Below, one piece after another: positions 17,478 through 26,179 of a stretch of 40,270 nt of DNA; the first letter of the stretch is position 1; every line of letters starts with the position of its first letter. Origin of the DNA: an uncultured Chlorobiaceae bacterium (GTDB lineage: Bacteria; Bacteroidota; Chlorobiia; Chlorobiales; Chlorobiaceae); the NCBI GenBank assembly GCA_903940125.1, contig CAJAJL010000112.1:1-40270 (forward strand), in the 5' to 3' direction. The notes beneath the pieces were generated by a model. That model worked only from the letters and a program-made list of their open reading frames with translations. It was not told the origin of the DNA and did not search any database. Made by a program: the position numbers and the translations under genes.

Positions 17478-17930
17478 ATGCCAGAAAACACTGAACGCAG
17501 GGTAAACTTTGCCCTGGCACAAATTACAACCGAACAAATTGCACTTCTCCCTGAAGTCCTTGTTGAAGACAAGCCTATCACCATAAATGCAGGCCTTAAT
17601 TTTGGTATCGACAATAAACAGCATCTTTTGAAAGTAATGTTCAAAAACATCTTTCTGCAAGAGGAAACCCCCTTTATTATCATCGAAACAGGATGTGTTT
17701 TTGCTATAGATCCCGAATCATGGGCGCTTTTTTCAAATCAGGAGAGCGGTTTTTTTGTATTGCCGAAAAACTTCGCAGGTCATCTTGCAACACTGACAGC
17801 CAGTACAGCTCGCGGGATTTTGCATAACAAAACAGAAAACACCCCGATGAACAGGTTTTTTATTCCGGCCAATAACCTGGAAGAGATGATCCCGGACAAC
17901 CTGGCACTTCCTTTGGAACCAGCATCCTGA
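17478..17930 (+). CDS. conserved small protein of unknown function, weakly SecB-like
   Basis: The 150-residue protein has no signal peptide or membrane segment. The order of its segments recalls SecB-fold chaperones: a beta-rich start (RRVNFALAQITTEQ), a middle with LLKVMFKNIFLQEETPFIIIETGCVFAI, and then ATLTASTARGILHNKT followed by a proline-bearing FFIPANNLEEM. In SecB-like proteins the last part forms the long helix and final strand. This is a shape comparison from memory, so the function is left open; a general substrate-binding or chaperone role is possible. The gene stands alone between divergent murB and convergent nitroreductase genes, with a strong hairpin after it. Confidence 0.7.
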   Translation: MPENTERRVNFALAQITTEQIALLPEVLVEDKPITINAGLNFGIDNKQHLLKVMFKNIFLQEETPFIIIETGCVFAIDPESWALFSNQESGFFVLPKNFAGHLATLTASTARGILHNKTENTPMNRFFIPANNLEEMIPDNLALPLEPAS

Positions 17931-17946
17931 ATAAACAGCAATATGA

Positions 17947-17972
17947 TGCCTGTCCGCGTGGTGCGGCAGGCA
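17947..17972. terminator. hairpin between convergent genes
   Basis: TGCCTG, one bulged T, then CCGC (17947-17957) pair with GCGG and CAGGCA (17963-17972) around a 5-base loop, giving a 10-bp GC-rich stem. It lies between two genes that face each other, so it may stop transcription from both sides. There is no long T tract. Confidence 0.55.
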
Positions 17973-18000
17973 CATTCATTGAAAAATCCCGCTTCTTTCA

Positions 18001-18567
18001 TCACTTTAAAAATGTAACTGTATCGGGTTTTCGAGGTTCTGCTTTGGGGAAAGGTTGAGCGCTGTATCCAAAAACAGCTGCAGCATAGGGAATATAATCT
18101 GTGGGAAAGGTAAGACCTATACTGCTTAATGATGCTGGCCCAGTATGGCTGCCATAGACCATAATCGGAGCATGTTGCCAGCAGGATGCTATACCCAGTG
18201 ACGCAGCCGCAAGTAACATATTTCCCATGGCAAGCACACTATCCCACAAAGGCGCAACAGCTTTGCTGTTTCCAGATATAATGACCAGAGTCGGTGCATG
18301 ATAAAAAACATGAAACTCATCACTGCTTGCCAACTCGCGCATAGCGGCATTTTCTGAATGTTGAAAACTTGCTTTGCATAGAATCTGCAACTTTTCCAGC
18401 AAAACCTGATTCTGCACTATGGTAAAATGCCAAGGCTGCTGCCCCATGGCGGATGGAGCATACTGACCAGCCTTAAGTATCTCATGCATCTCTTTTTCAC
18501 CAATCTGTTGTGGCTGATAACTCCTTACACTCCTTCGTGTTAAAATGGTTTTGATCGTTTCATTCAT
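18001..18567 (-). CDS. nitroreductase-family FMN oxidoreductase
   Basis: The 188-residue protein is a compact nitroreductase. It has the FMN-phosphate binding start RRSVRSYQPQQI (residues 11-22), APSAMGQQPWHF (about 37-48) and the later segment AMGNMLLAAASLGIASCWQ. These enzymes use NAD(P)H to reduce nitro groups, quinones or flavins; the natural substrate is not evident. The start ATG sits 17 bases from the end of the upstream histidine kinase gene on the same strand, so the two are probably co-transcribed. That raises the possibility that the kinase gene and this reductase share a redox-related cue, but nothing in the sequence proves it. Confidence 0.88.
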   Translation of the reverse strand: MNETIKTILTRRSVRSYQPQQIGEKEMHEILKAGQYAPSAMGQQPWHFTIVQNQVLLEKLQILCKASFQHSENAAMRELASSDEFHVFYHAPTLVIISGNSKAVAPLWDSVLAMGNMLLAAASLGIASCWQHAPIMVYGSHTGPASLSSIGLTFPTDYIPYAAAVFGYSAQPFPKAEPRKPDTVTFLK

Positions 18568-18584
18568 CTCAGTTTTTTTACTGG

Positions 18585-20327
18585 TTATTGAACTTCAAGG
18601 AGTTCACGTACTTTGAGGGCAAGTTCTATACGAGAAAATGGTTTGCCAAGAAAAGGCATCGAAACATGCTGATCCTCTTTAGACGATAAAGAGTCATCCG
18701 CGTATCCTGAAATCAGCAGAACTTTAAGACCGGGACGTTTTTTTGTCAAAAGCATTGCAAGATCTCGCCCATTCATTACCGGCATAATTACATCTGTAAT
18801 GAGCAGATGAATAATTCCCGAATAGTCGCTTGCGAGTGTGAGAGCCTCCTGTGGTGATGCTGCCACCAAAACCGTGTAACCAAAACTTTTTAAAAACTCA
18901 AATGTAATATCTCTGACTGACTTGTCATCCTCAACAAGTAAAATAATCTCATGACCAGTGGATAGCTTTTCAGGAGTTTTCAATAATGGAGAAGGAGAAA
19001 TAATACCCTCATAAGAAGGTAGATAAATTTCAAAGGTTGTCCCTTTTCCCACCTCACTGGATACTAAAACAGCACCATTGTTCTGCATGACAATTCCATG
19101 CACTGTGGCAAGCCCAAGGCCTGTACTTGTTATCGACGATTTAGTTGAAAAGAAAGGTTCAAAAACAGAATCCAGCGTTTTTTTATCCATACCGCTTCCG
19201 TTATCCTGAACCGAAAGCAGTACATAATGACCAGGAACTATTTCAGGATGATCCCTGGAAAAATCAGCATCAACGGTAACATTGCGAGTTTCGATAGAAA
19301 GTGTACCAATACCTTGAATGGCATCTCTCGCATTTATTGCAAGATTGGTTATGATCTGATCAATCTGCGATGAATCCATCTGCACAGGCCAAAGGTCCTT
19401 GGACAATTTGTAGATTACATCAATATTAGTCCCAAGAAGGCGCTGGAGCATGCCGAGTGTATGAGAAACTGCAACATTGAAATCCAGTACCTCAATTTCA
19501 ATAGGCTGCCTTCTGGCAAAAGCAAGCAGCTGACTGGTAAGTCCGGCCGATTTAAGAACGGACATCCTGAGATCAGAAAATATTTCCCGCACACTGCTTT
19601 TCATATCCTCAGTATCGATCAACAAATCAATGTTACCAAGCATCACCTGCAGCATATTGTTAAAATCATGTGCAACACCTCCAGCCAGCCGGCCTATTGA
19701 CTCCATTTTCTGAGCCTGCATCAGATTAAACTGAAGAACAACATTCTGCTTTTCAACCTCTTTCTGCCTGGTTAAATCAGTAAGAATAGCCCTGCATTCC
19801 TGACCGTCATCACTGACGACAGCATCAATACGAACCGTCATCACTGTCACATTATCCGCCTTCGAATCCGAATTCGAAGGCATAAGCATCACTTCAGCTG
19901 ATTTTTGCTCATGGGAGCCGAAAACAGTATCGAGGAGTGAATTAAAAACCGGAAGATCATGAAAAGCAACAAAGCGTCCTAACCTATCCCCTTTTAACAG
20001 TGATCGATTAACGTTAAGCATCTTTGTCGCTGTCAAATTTACATCAAGTATCGTACTGTCCCGAGCCAGGGTCAGGTATCCGAGCGGTGCGAACTCATAA
20101 AGATCAGAATAACGTTCCAGACTCTCCTCTAAATCCGCCCGCGACTGAAGCAGCTCCTCCTGCTGCATTTCAAGCTCTATCTGATGAATCGAAAGCTCAT
20201 GGATAACCCTATGCAGCTCCTCAGATGACGCAATATCAGCGTTATTCTTTCGAGCTTTTGGCCAGGATTTTTCAGCCCTGCCCCTTAACTCATTGAGGTC
20301 ATCAGAAAGCGCTTTTTTCTTTTTCAT
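18585..20327 (-). CDS. cytoplasmic hybrid sensor histidine kinase (PAS-HisKA-HATPase-receiver)
   Basis: The 580-residue protein has no membrane segment. A charged coiled region (about 30-72) leads into a PAS domain (about 72-190, LYEFAPLGYLTLARDSTILDVN). The HisKA domain follows with H220 in LAGGVAHDFNNML. The ATPase domain has N-box residues at about 328-332 (NLAINARDA), the G1 box DNGSGM (375-380) and G2 STGLGLATVHG. A receiver domain runs from about 460 to the end, with acidic EDD (467-469) and the phospho-acceptor D512 in LLITDVIMPVMNG, plus a C-terminal KPF. All catalytic residues are present. The output partner is not encoded nearby. The PAS domain has no obvious haem or FMN signature, so the signal is unknown. 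Confidence 0.9.
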   Translation of the reverse strand: MKKKKALSDDLNELRGRAEKSWPKARKNNADIASSEELHRVIHELSIHQIELEMQQEELLQSRADLEESLERYSDLYEFAPLGYLTLARDSTILDVNLTATKMLNVNRSLLKGDRLGRFVAFHDLPVFNSLLDTVFGSHEQKSAEVMLMPSNSDSKADNVTVMTVRIDAVVSDDGQECRAILTDLTRQKEVEKQNVVLQFNLMQAQKMESIGRLAGGVAHDFNNMLQVMLGNIDLLIDTEDMKSSVREIFSDLRMSVLKSAGLTSQLLAFARRQPIEIEVLDFNVAVSHTLGMLQRLLGTNIDVIYKLSKDLWPVQMDSSQIDQIITNLAINARDAIQGIGTLSIETRNVTVDADFSRDHPEIVPGHYVLLSVQDNGSGMDKKTLDSVFEPFFSTKSSITSTGLGLATVHGIVMQNNGAVLVSSEVGKGTTFEIYLPSYEGIISPSPLLKTPEKLSTGHEIILLVEDDKSVRDITFEFLKSFGYTVLVAASPQEALTLASDYSGIIHLLITDVIMPVMNGRDLAMLLTKKRPGLKVLLISGYADDSLSSKEDQHVSMPFLGKPFSRIELALKVRELLEVQ

Positions 20328-20556
20328 CGGATAGTTTCATATTGCCGGCACTGGTAATAAAAGAGCTTGTTTATTCCAACGCAGGTAAGATAAGTTTAAG
20401 CTCTCTGTGAATCAAAGTTTCGTTTCAAATTTGGCTATTCATCCTGTAAACCCGGTAAATCATATTTTTAAAAATGGCTGGTCAGTTTCAAAAAACTTTT
20501 CCTACCTTGTCTCATTCGTTGTAACCATTTTTTATACTTATTGCAGATTCCCGGGT

Positions 20557-21966
20557 ATGCAGACTTTACCATCAGACGCTCTCTTTTCATCGCTTGATCC
20601 CGCCTCCGTTTCTTCAGAGGAACTTCTTCATCAGCTCGCAGCACAGCAAAAGTCACGCAAGAAATGGCTGTTGATCCAGCCGATCAGCAACACCAGCATG
20701 ATGGTTGATTCCGGAACGGTCAGCATGCCTTTAAACCTGATCATGGTTGCAACCCTTGTGGGCAAACTGTTTGATGTCACCTTCATTGACGAACGGCTTG
20801 GCGACAAAATACCTGAGGATTTTTCCGGCTTTGACATTGTAGCCATCACTTCCCGTACACTCAATGCATCCAAGGCATATCGGATAGGCGATGCCGCTCT
20901 CCGTCAGGGAAAAACCGTGATTCTTGGAGGTGTTCATCCCACCATGCTTCATAATGAGGCATCACAACACTGCACGAGTGTCGTTTACGGTGAAATAGAA
21001 TCGATATGGACAGAACTTGCCACTGATGTAATGACAGGAAAAATGCGGAGCATTTACAGGGCAAAAGAGCTTAAGCCGATGAGCACCATGCTCCACCCTG
21101 ATTTCAGCTATGCCCTTTCTTCCAAAAACTCCAAAAAATACAGTTCCCGGATCCCGCTTCTTGCTACGAAAGGCTGTCCGGTAGGATGCAACTTCTGTAC
21201 GACACCGACGGTCTACGGAAAAAGCTACCGCTATAGAGAACTTGATCTTGTGCTCGATGAAATGCGTTATCATCAGCAGAGAGTCGGCAAGGAAAAAGTC
21301 AATTTTTCCTTCATGGACGACAATATCAGTTTTCGTCCGAAGTATTTCATGACCCTGCTTGAAGAGATGGCAAAGCTCGGTGTACATTGGAATGCCAATA
21401 TTTCCATGAATTTTCTCGATAAACCCGAGGTTGCCGAACTGGCCGGTCGTTCTGGATGCGACCTGCTCAGCATCGGGTTTGAGTCTCTTAATCCCGAGAC
21501 GATCAAGAGCGTCCAGAAGGGATCAAACCGGCTCGGCAGTTATGAAACGGTTGTAAGCAATCTGCATAAAAACGGTATAGCCATTCAGGGGTACTTCATG
21601 TTCGGCTTTGATAATGATACGGAGGAAAGCTTCCAGCTTACCTACGATTTTATTATGAAAAACCAGATCGAGTTTCCCGTGTTTTCTTTAGTCACGCCAT
21701 TCCCGGGAACACCGTATTTCGATGAAATGAAGTCCCGCATACGCCATTTCGACTGGGACAAGTACGATACCTACCATTACATGTTTGAGCCGAGTAAAAT
21801 GAGCGGTGAAAAACTGCTTGAAAACTTTGTCAAGCTTCAGCAAGAGGTCTATAAAGGCCGTGCGATTCTGCAGCGTATGAAGGGTAAACCGCTGAACTGG
21901 GTCTGGCTGGCCAACTACGCCATGAACCGATTTACCAGCAAACTCTCTCCTGGCTATTTTTACTGA
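20557..21966 (+). CDS. B12-binding-domain radical SAM protein (BchE/BchQ/BchR-like)
   Basis: The ATG at 20557 gives a 469-residue protein; an upstream GTG at 20407 would add 50 residues that do not look conserved. The N-terminal 160 residues form a cobalamin-binding-type Rossmann domain (FDVTFIDERLG, FDIVAITSRTLNASKAYRIG, VILGGVHPTMLHNEA), although the classical DxHxxG is not seen. The radical SAM core has CPVGCNFC at C207, C211 and C214. Such proteins include BchE, which forms the isocyclic ring of chlorophylls, and BchQ/BchR, which add methyl groups at C-8 and C-12 of chlorosome bacteriochlorophylls. The position in a cluster with bchU supports a pigment-methylation role. I cannot decide between bchQ, bchR and an unassigned paralogue. 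Confidence 0.82.
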   Translation: MQTLPSDALFSSLDPASVSSEELLHQLAAQQKSRKKWLLIQPISNTSMMVDSGTVSMPLNLIMVATLVGKLFDVTFIDERLGDKIPEDFSGFDIVAITSRTLNASKAYRIGDAALRQGKTVILGGVHPTMLHNEASQHCTSVVYGEIESIWTELATDVMTGKMRSIYRAKELKPMSTMLHPDFSYALSSKNSKKYSSRIPLLATKGCPVGCNFCTTPTVYGKSYRYRELDLVLDEMRYHQQRVGKEKVNFSFMDDNISFRPKYFMTLLEEMAKLGVHWNANISMNFLDKPEVAELAGRSGCDLLSIGFESLNPETIKSVQKGSNRLGSYETVVSNLHKNGIAIQGYFMFGFDNDTEESFQLTYDFIMKNQIEFPVFSLVTPFPGTPYFDEMKSRIRHFDWDKYDTYHYMFEPSKMSGEKLLENFVKLQQEVYKGRAILQRMKGKPLNWVWLANYAMNRFTSKLSPGYFY

Positions 21967-22096
21967 CAACCAATTTTTTAAACTCAACGCAATACTCATC
22001 AACAACCGTTGCCGTTTCCGCCGATCAATCTTCAGTATTGATCATTTATCTACGAATTATGTTTCGCGTAGCTTGCCGTAAAGATTTCGTAGAGAT

Positions 22097-22124
22097 TTGA
22101 GTATGGGTTTTAGTAAGATATAAA
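22097..22124 (+). promoter_or_regulatory. candidate promoter for the ArsA-bchU leader
   Basis: TTGAGT (22097-22102) and TATAAA (22119-22124) are spaced by 16 bases, close to the sigma-70 pattern. A transcript from here would start near 22131 and meet the hairpin at 22259-22288 before reaching the ArsA-like gene. Confidence 0.35.
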
Positions 22125-22258
22125 GTAGTTTTCAGCCTTTCGAACAATGATAATCCACTCAAAGAGATGAGTGTGATAATTTCATAGAGAAAGCTTCTTT
22201 GTTGCTGGCGCCTTATGGCACGACTGACGTTAATAACAGGTTTCTTGCTTTAGGTAAT

Positions 22259-22288
22259 GAAAGCTGAGCATGAGCTTTCTGTTTTTTT
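22259..22288 (+). terminator. rho-independent terminator-like hairpin in the leader of the ArsA-like gene
   Basis: GAAAGCT (22259-22265) and AGCTTTC (22273-22279) form a perfect 7-bp stem with a 7-base loop, followed by TGTTTTTTT. The upstream gene ended nearly 300 bases earlier, and the next start codon is at 22316. It is therefore better placed to end a leader or small RNA than the upstream mRNA. Confidence 0.6.
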
Positions 22289-22315
22289 CTATGTAATTTC
22301 TTCAAAAAAGTATTC

Positions 22316-23539
22316 ATGAGGATTTTAACCTTTACAGGTAAAGGCGGGGTTGGTAAAACCAGTGTTTCCGCGGCTACTGCTGTCCGGTTGTCTCAGATAG
22401 GCTATCGTACCCTTGTTCTCTCGACCGATCCAGCTCACAGCCTTTCGGATTCGTTCAACCTGCCTCTCGGCTCTCAACCGACAAAAATCAAGGAAAACCT
22501 TCATGCTATTGAGGTCAACCCCTATGTTGACCTTAAGGAAAACTGGCAGTCTGTCCAGAAGTTCTATACAAAAATTTTTATGGGCCAGGGCGTTTCCGGA
22601 GTTATGGCCGACGAAATGACCATCCTGCCCGGAATGGAAGAACTGTTTTCCCTCTTACGGATAAAACGCTATAAAGCTTCCGGTCTGTATGATGTTCTTG
22701 TGCTCGATACGGCACCGACAGGCGAAACCTTAAGGCTTCTCTCTCTCCCTGACACCCTTGCATGGGGTATGAAGGCGGTGAAAAATGTCACAAAATATAT
22801 CATCAAGCCATTGAGTAAGCCTCTTTCAAAGATGTCCGATAAAATCGCATTTTATATCCCGCCTGCAGATGCTGTTGATTCTGTGGATCAGGTTTTTGAT
22901 GAGCTTGTCGATATCCGCGAAATTCTTACGGACAATAATAAATCGACCGTGCGTCTGGTCATGAATGCTGAGAAAATGTCCATCAAGGAGACTATGCGTG
23001 CACTGACCTATTTGAACCTTTACGGCTTCAAAGTAGATATGGTGCTTGTCAACAGACTTCTGGATACAAAAGAAAACAGTGGATATCTGGAGAAGTGGAA
23101 AACAATTCAGCAGAAATACCTTGGTGAAATTGAGGAGGGCTTCTCTCCCCTTCCGGTTAAAAAACTCAGGATGTACGAAAAAGAAATTGTCGGCCTCCAG
23201 TCGCTTGAGTTGTTCGCTAAAGACATGTATGGCGATACCGATCCATCAGATATGATGTATGACGAACCGCCTGTCAAGTTTATCCGCAATGGTAATGTCT
23301 ATGAGGTGCAGTTGAAGCTGATGTTTGCAAATCCTGTCGATATCGACGTCTGGGTAACCGGCGATGAGCTCTATATTCATATTGCTAATCAGCGTAAAAT
23401 TATTACTCTTCCGATTAGTCTGACGGGTCTTGAACCAGGGGAAGCATTCTTTAAAAACAAATGGCTGCACATTCCCTTCGATCTTAACCAGCATGATCAG
23501 AACCATCAGCGCAAGGATTATGACAAGGTATTGAACTGA
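22316..23539 (+). CDS. ArsA/Get3-family ATPase with C-terminal HSP20-like domain
   Basis: The 407-residue protein starts with the deviant Walker A motif GKGGVGKTS (8-16), followed by VLSTDPAHSLSDSF and the A-loop DTAPTGETLRLL typical of ArsA/Get3 ATPases. It has one ATPase domain, not the tandem pair of plasmid ArsA. Residues from about 318 to 395 form a small beta domain (VKFIRNGNVYEVQLKL to KWLHIPFD) like the ArsA HSP20-type domain. No arsenite pump or ArsR gene is nearby, so arsenic resistance is unlikely. Between two radical SAM genes and bchU, a role in handling or inserting pigment enzymes or chlorosome proteins is more plausible, though that is inference. Confidence 0.88.
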   Translation: MRILTFTGKGGVGKTSVSAATAVRLSQIGYRTLVLSTDPAHSLSDSFNLPLGSQPTKIKENLHAIEVNPYVDLKENWQSVQKFYTKIFMGQGVSGVMADEMTILPGMEELFSLLRIKRYKASGLYDVLVLDTAPTGETLRLLSLPDTLAWGMKAVKNVTKYIIKPLSKPLSKMSDKIAFYIPPADAVDSVDQVFDELVDIREILTDNNKSTVRLVMNAEKMSIKETMRALTYLNLYGFKVDMVLVNRLLDTKENSGYLEKWKTIQQKYLGEIEEGFSPLPVKKLRMYEKEIVGLQSLELFAKDMYGDTDPSDMMYDEPPVKFIRNGNVYEVQLKLMFANPVDIDVWVTGDELYIHIANQRKIITLPISLTGLEPGEAFFKNKWLHIPFDLNQHDQNHQRKDYDKVLN

Positions 23540-23670
23540 TCAATTATCAATAAATCATTCAACAATTTTAAGAAACTATGAGCTCATATCTACCCTGAAA
23601 CGCATGAGTTAACCGTGATGCTACTTTTTTTATTTATTGATCACAATTGATTTAAACCAAGAACTCAAGC

Positions 23671-25056
23671 ATGAGCAACCCTGAACCTCCTCGTATTAAA
23701 CCCCTCAAAATTCTCCTCATCGCCCCGAAAGGGAAAAAAGACTCGAAAAGCAACCAGAAGCCATTGTTTAATATGGCTATAGGTGTTCTGGTAAGCCTGA
23801 CTCCGGCACAACATCATATTGAAATTGTTGATGAACATTTTGGCGACCCCATAAATTATGATGGTAATTACGATTTTGTAGGCATAACGTCACGGACAAT
23901 TGATGCAACAAGAGGCTATGAAATTGCTGACAGGTTTCGGAAAAAAGGAACAAAAGTCATGCTTGGGGGATTGCATGTTTCCTTTAATACTGAAGAAGCC
24001 AGACCCCATGCTGACTGCATCGTTTGCGGGGAAGCAGAAAACCTCTGGTTGACCGTTCTTGAAGAGGCGGCTTATAACCGCTTAAAACCACTCTACGACT
24101 CCAAAGATTTTCCGCCGGTAAAAGAGATCATTCCGATTGATTACGAACGTATTGCGAAATTCTCAAAACGGGAAAAAGTTGATGGAACAAAATCTATCCC
24201 TATTTATGTAACTCGCGGTTGCCCTTTTGAATGCTCATTCTGCGTTACCCCGAATTATACTGGAAAACTCTACAGGAGCCAAAAACCTGAAGAGCTCAAA
24301 AAACAAATTGAAATCGCTAAAAAGGTTTTTTTTAAACCGAAAGGAAAGTCATCAAAACCCTGGTTTATGCTGACTGACGAAAACCTTGGTGTCAGCAAAA
24401 AGAAGTTATGGGAAGCTCTTGATCTGATTAAAGAGTGCAATATCAACTTCAGCGTCTTTTTCAGCATCAATTTTCTTGAAGACAAGGAGACGGTCAAGAA
24501 ACTTGTTGATGCTGGGTGCATCATGGTGCTTGTGGGTTTCGAGTCCATCAATCAAAGCACCCTTGAAGCCTACAATAAAGGCCATGTCAATTCAGCGGAG
24601 AAATATTCGCGATTGATTGAAGAGTGCCGTCAGGCAGGCCTGAATGTTCAGGGTAATTTTCTGGTCAATCCTGAGCTGGACAGTTTCGAAGACATGGATA
24701 ACCTGGTAAAGTTTGTGGGTAAAAACAGTGTGTTCATGCCTATTTTTCAGATTATTACTCCCTACCCCGGAACATCAATGTACTGGGAATACAAGAATAA
24801 CGGATGGATTACCAACGAGGACTGGGAAAAGTATAACGCCATGAATCTTGTTATCCGTTCAGAGAAATACGACGCTGTTGAGTTTCAGCATAAATTCATG
24901 AAAAGCTATTACAAGGTTTACTCATGGAAAAATATTGTCAACAGGGTAAGACGCAACCCCTATAAATTACTCAACCTGGTCACAAGTCTGGCTTTCCGTA
25001 CCAACCTTCGGGAACAACTGGATACTTTCGAGAAAGATAACAACATCAAACAATGA
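23671..25056 (+). CDS. B12-binding-domain radical SAM protein (BchE/BchQ/BchR-like), second copy
   Basis: The 461-residue protein has a cobalamin-type Rossmann N-terminus ([48 protein letters not shown]) and the radical SAM motif CPFECSFC at C184, C188 and C191. Later segments [15 protein letters not shown] and [15 protein letters not shown] are typical of the BchE-like family. It is a paralogue of the protein at 20557-21966: both share the order of motifs and the phrase GI-SRT in the cofactor domain. It is 59 bases upstream of bchU on the same strand. A methyltransferase or cyclase step on bacteriochlorophyllide is likely. Which carbon it acts on cannot be read here. Confidence 0.82.
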   Translation: MSNPEPPRIKPLKILLIAPKGKKDSKSNQKPLFNMAIGVLVSLTPAQHHIEIVDEHFGDPINYDGNYDFVGITSRTIDATRGYEIADRFRKKGTKVMLGGLHVSFNTEEARPHADCIVCGEAENLWLTVLEEAAYNRLKPLYDSKDFPPVKEIIPIDYERIAKFSKREKVDGTKSIPIYVTRGCPFECSFCVTPNYTGKLYRSQKPEELKKQIEIAKKVFFKPKGKSSKPWFMLTDENLGVSKKKLWEALDLIKECNINFSVFFSINFLEDKETVKKLVDAGCIMVLVGFESINQSTLEAYNKGHVNSAEKYSRLIEECRQAGLNVQGNFLVNPELDSFEDMDNLVKFVGKNSVFMPIFQIITPYPGTSMYWEYKNNGWITNEDWEKYNAMNLVIRSEKYDAVEFQHKFMKSYYKVYSWKNIVNRVRRNPYKLLNLVTSLAFRTNLREQLDTFEKDNNIKQ

Positions 25057-25115
25057 TCTCGTCATCTGTCATTATTTACAATGCTTTTTTTTAACTATTA
25101 AGCCTTCCATCCATT

Positions 25116-26135
25116 ATGAATGACCTTGAGTTACTACAACAAAGTCACAGGGCCAATGAACTTGTTTTCAAAGGACTTGTGGAATTCGGCAGTTTAAAGG
25201 CTGCGCTTGAACTGGATCTTTTTACGCATCTTGCTGGTGAGGCAAAAGATACAGAAACAATTGCGACTGCTGTCGGGGCGATTCCACAAAGACTCATCAT
25301 GCTGCTTGAGACCCTGGCTCAAATTGGAATTACCTCCAAAGAGGATGGAAAATGGAGTCTCACCGCTTTTTCAAAAGAATTATTTGTGCCGAATCCTGAA
25401 CTGCCGAACCTCTATATGATTCCGGTACTGAAAGCCATGGCAAATCTTGCAGACAACTTTTATCTTCAGATTGCCGACGCTGTAAAAGGCAAGGTCAACT
25501 TCAAGGGAGAGGTTCCCTATCCTCCGGTAACCCGTGCTGACAACTGGTATTTTGAGGAAATTCACCGCAGCAATGCCCATTTTACCATCAAACTGCTGCT
25601 TGAAGAAGCCAACCTGTCAAACGCAAAAACCCTTGTGGATGTTGGAGGCGGTATCGGCGATATTTCCGCAGCGCTTCTGAAGAAGTTCACTCAGCTTGAT
25701 TCCACCATTCTTAATCTTCCCGGTGCTGTTGAACTCGTCAATGAAAACGCTGCAGAAAAAGGTGTTGCAGACCGGCTCAGGGGAGCAGCTGTTGATATCT
25801 ATAGAGATTCCTACCCTGCGGCAGATGCGGTAATGTTCTGCAGAATCTTATATTCGGCAAATGAACAGTTGACCGCCATGCTGCTTAAAAAAGCCTATGA
25901 TGCTCTTCCTGTCGGTGGAAGGGTACTGATTCTCGATATGATTATTGATGAACCAGAAGATCCGAATTTCGATTACCTCAGCCACTATATCCTTGGTGCA
26001 GGTATGCCTTTTTCAGTGCTCGGCTTCAAACAGCAGGGTGCCTATCAGGGGATACTTGAGTCGATAGGGTTTGGCGATGTCCGCACAGTCAGAAAGTACG
26101 GTCACCTGTTGTGTGAAGCTGTTAAACCGGCTTAA
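25116..26135 (+). CDS. bchU: bacteriochlorophyllide C-20 methyltransferase BchU
   Basis: The 339-residue protein matches BchU closely in memory. Distinctive segments are HRANELVFKGLVEF (residues 11-24), FKGEVPYPPVTRADN, NAHFTIKLLLEEA, the SAM-binding VDVGGGIGDISAALL (about 174-188), STILNLPGAVELVNENAAEKGVADR and FDYLSHYILGAGMPFSVLGF. BchU adds the C-20 methyl group that turns bacteriochlorophyll d-type pigments into c (or, with a formyl group, e). The frame is complete with no frameshift, so the cell probably makes C-20-methylated chlorosome pigment; known bacteriochlorophyll d strains carry a broken bchU. It ends the pigment cluster and is followed by a strong hairpin. Confidence 0.95.
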   Translation: MNDLELLQQSHRANELVFKGLVEFGSLKAALELDLFTHLAGEAKDTETIATAVGAIPQRLIMLLETLAQIGITSKEDGKWSLTAFSKELFVPNPELPNLYMIPVLKAMANLADNFYLQIADAVKGKVNFKGEVPYPPVTRADNWYFEEIHRSNAHFTIKLLLEEANLSNAKTLVDVGGGIGDISAALLKKFTQLDSTILNLPGAVELVNENAAEKGVADRLRGAAVDIYRDSYPAADAVMFCRILYSANEQLTAMLLKKAYDALPVGGRVLILDMIIDEPEDPNFDYLSHYILGAGMPFSVLGFKQQGAYQGILESIGFGDVRTVRKYGHLLCEAVKPA

Positions 26136-26141
26136 AACGTA

Positions 26142-26175
26142 AAAAGCGGTCATTCTGCAAAGAGTGGCCGCTTTT
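26142..26175. terminator. terminator hairpin after bchU
   Basis: AAAAGCGGTCA (26142-26152) pairs with TGGCCGCTTTT (26165-26175), an 11-bp stem with one G-T pair and a 12-base loop. The A-rich and T-rich flanks allow it to work in both directions, for bchU and for the small minus-strand gene that ends at 26180. Confidence 0.75.
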
Positions 26176-26179
26176 CCTC

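Larger units (their letters stand above)
21967..22315. other. intergenic region acting as likely leader of the ArsA-bchU genes
   Basis: No protein gene fits in these 349 bases. A promoter-like pair (22097-22124) and a terminator-like hairpin with T tract (22259-22288) lie inside it, the hairpin only 27 bases before the ArsA-like start codon. A further small stem (CACTC/GAGTG) occurs near 22155-22175. I saw no cobalamin-riboswitch B12 box or other known riboswitch core. Confidence 0.45.

Noticed and set aside
21967-22315. Cobalamin riboswitch upstream of the ArsA-radical SAM-bchU genes
   Set aside because: B12-dependent products made it worth looking for, but no B12 box or matching core sequence was found.
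22316-23539. Arsenite efflux ATPase function for the ArsA-like gene
   Set aside because: No arsB, arsC or arsR is near, there is only one ATPase domain, and the context is pigment synthesis.
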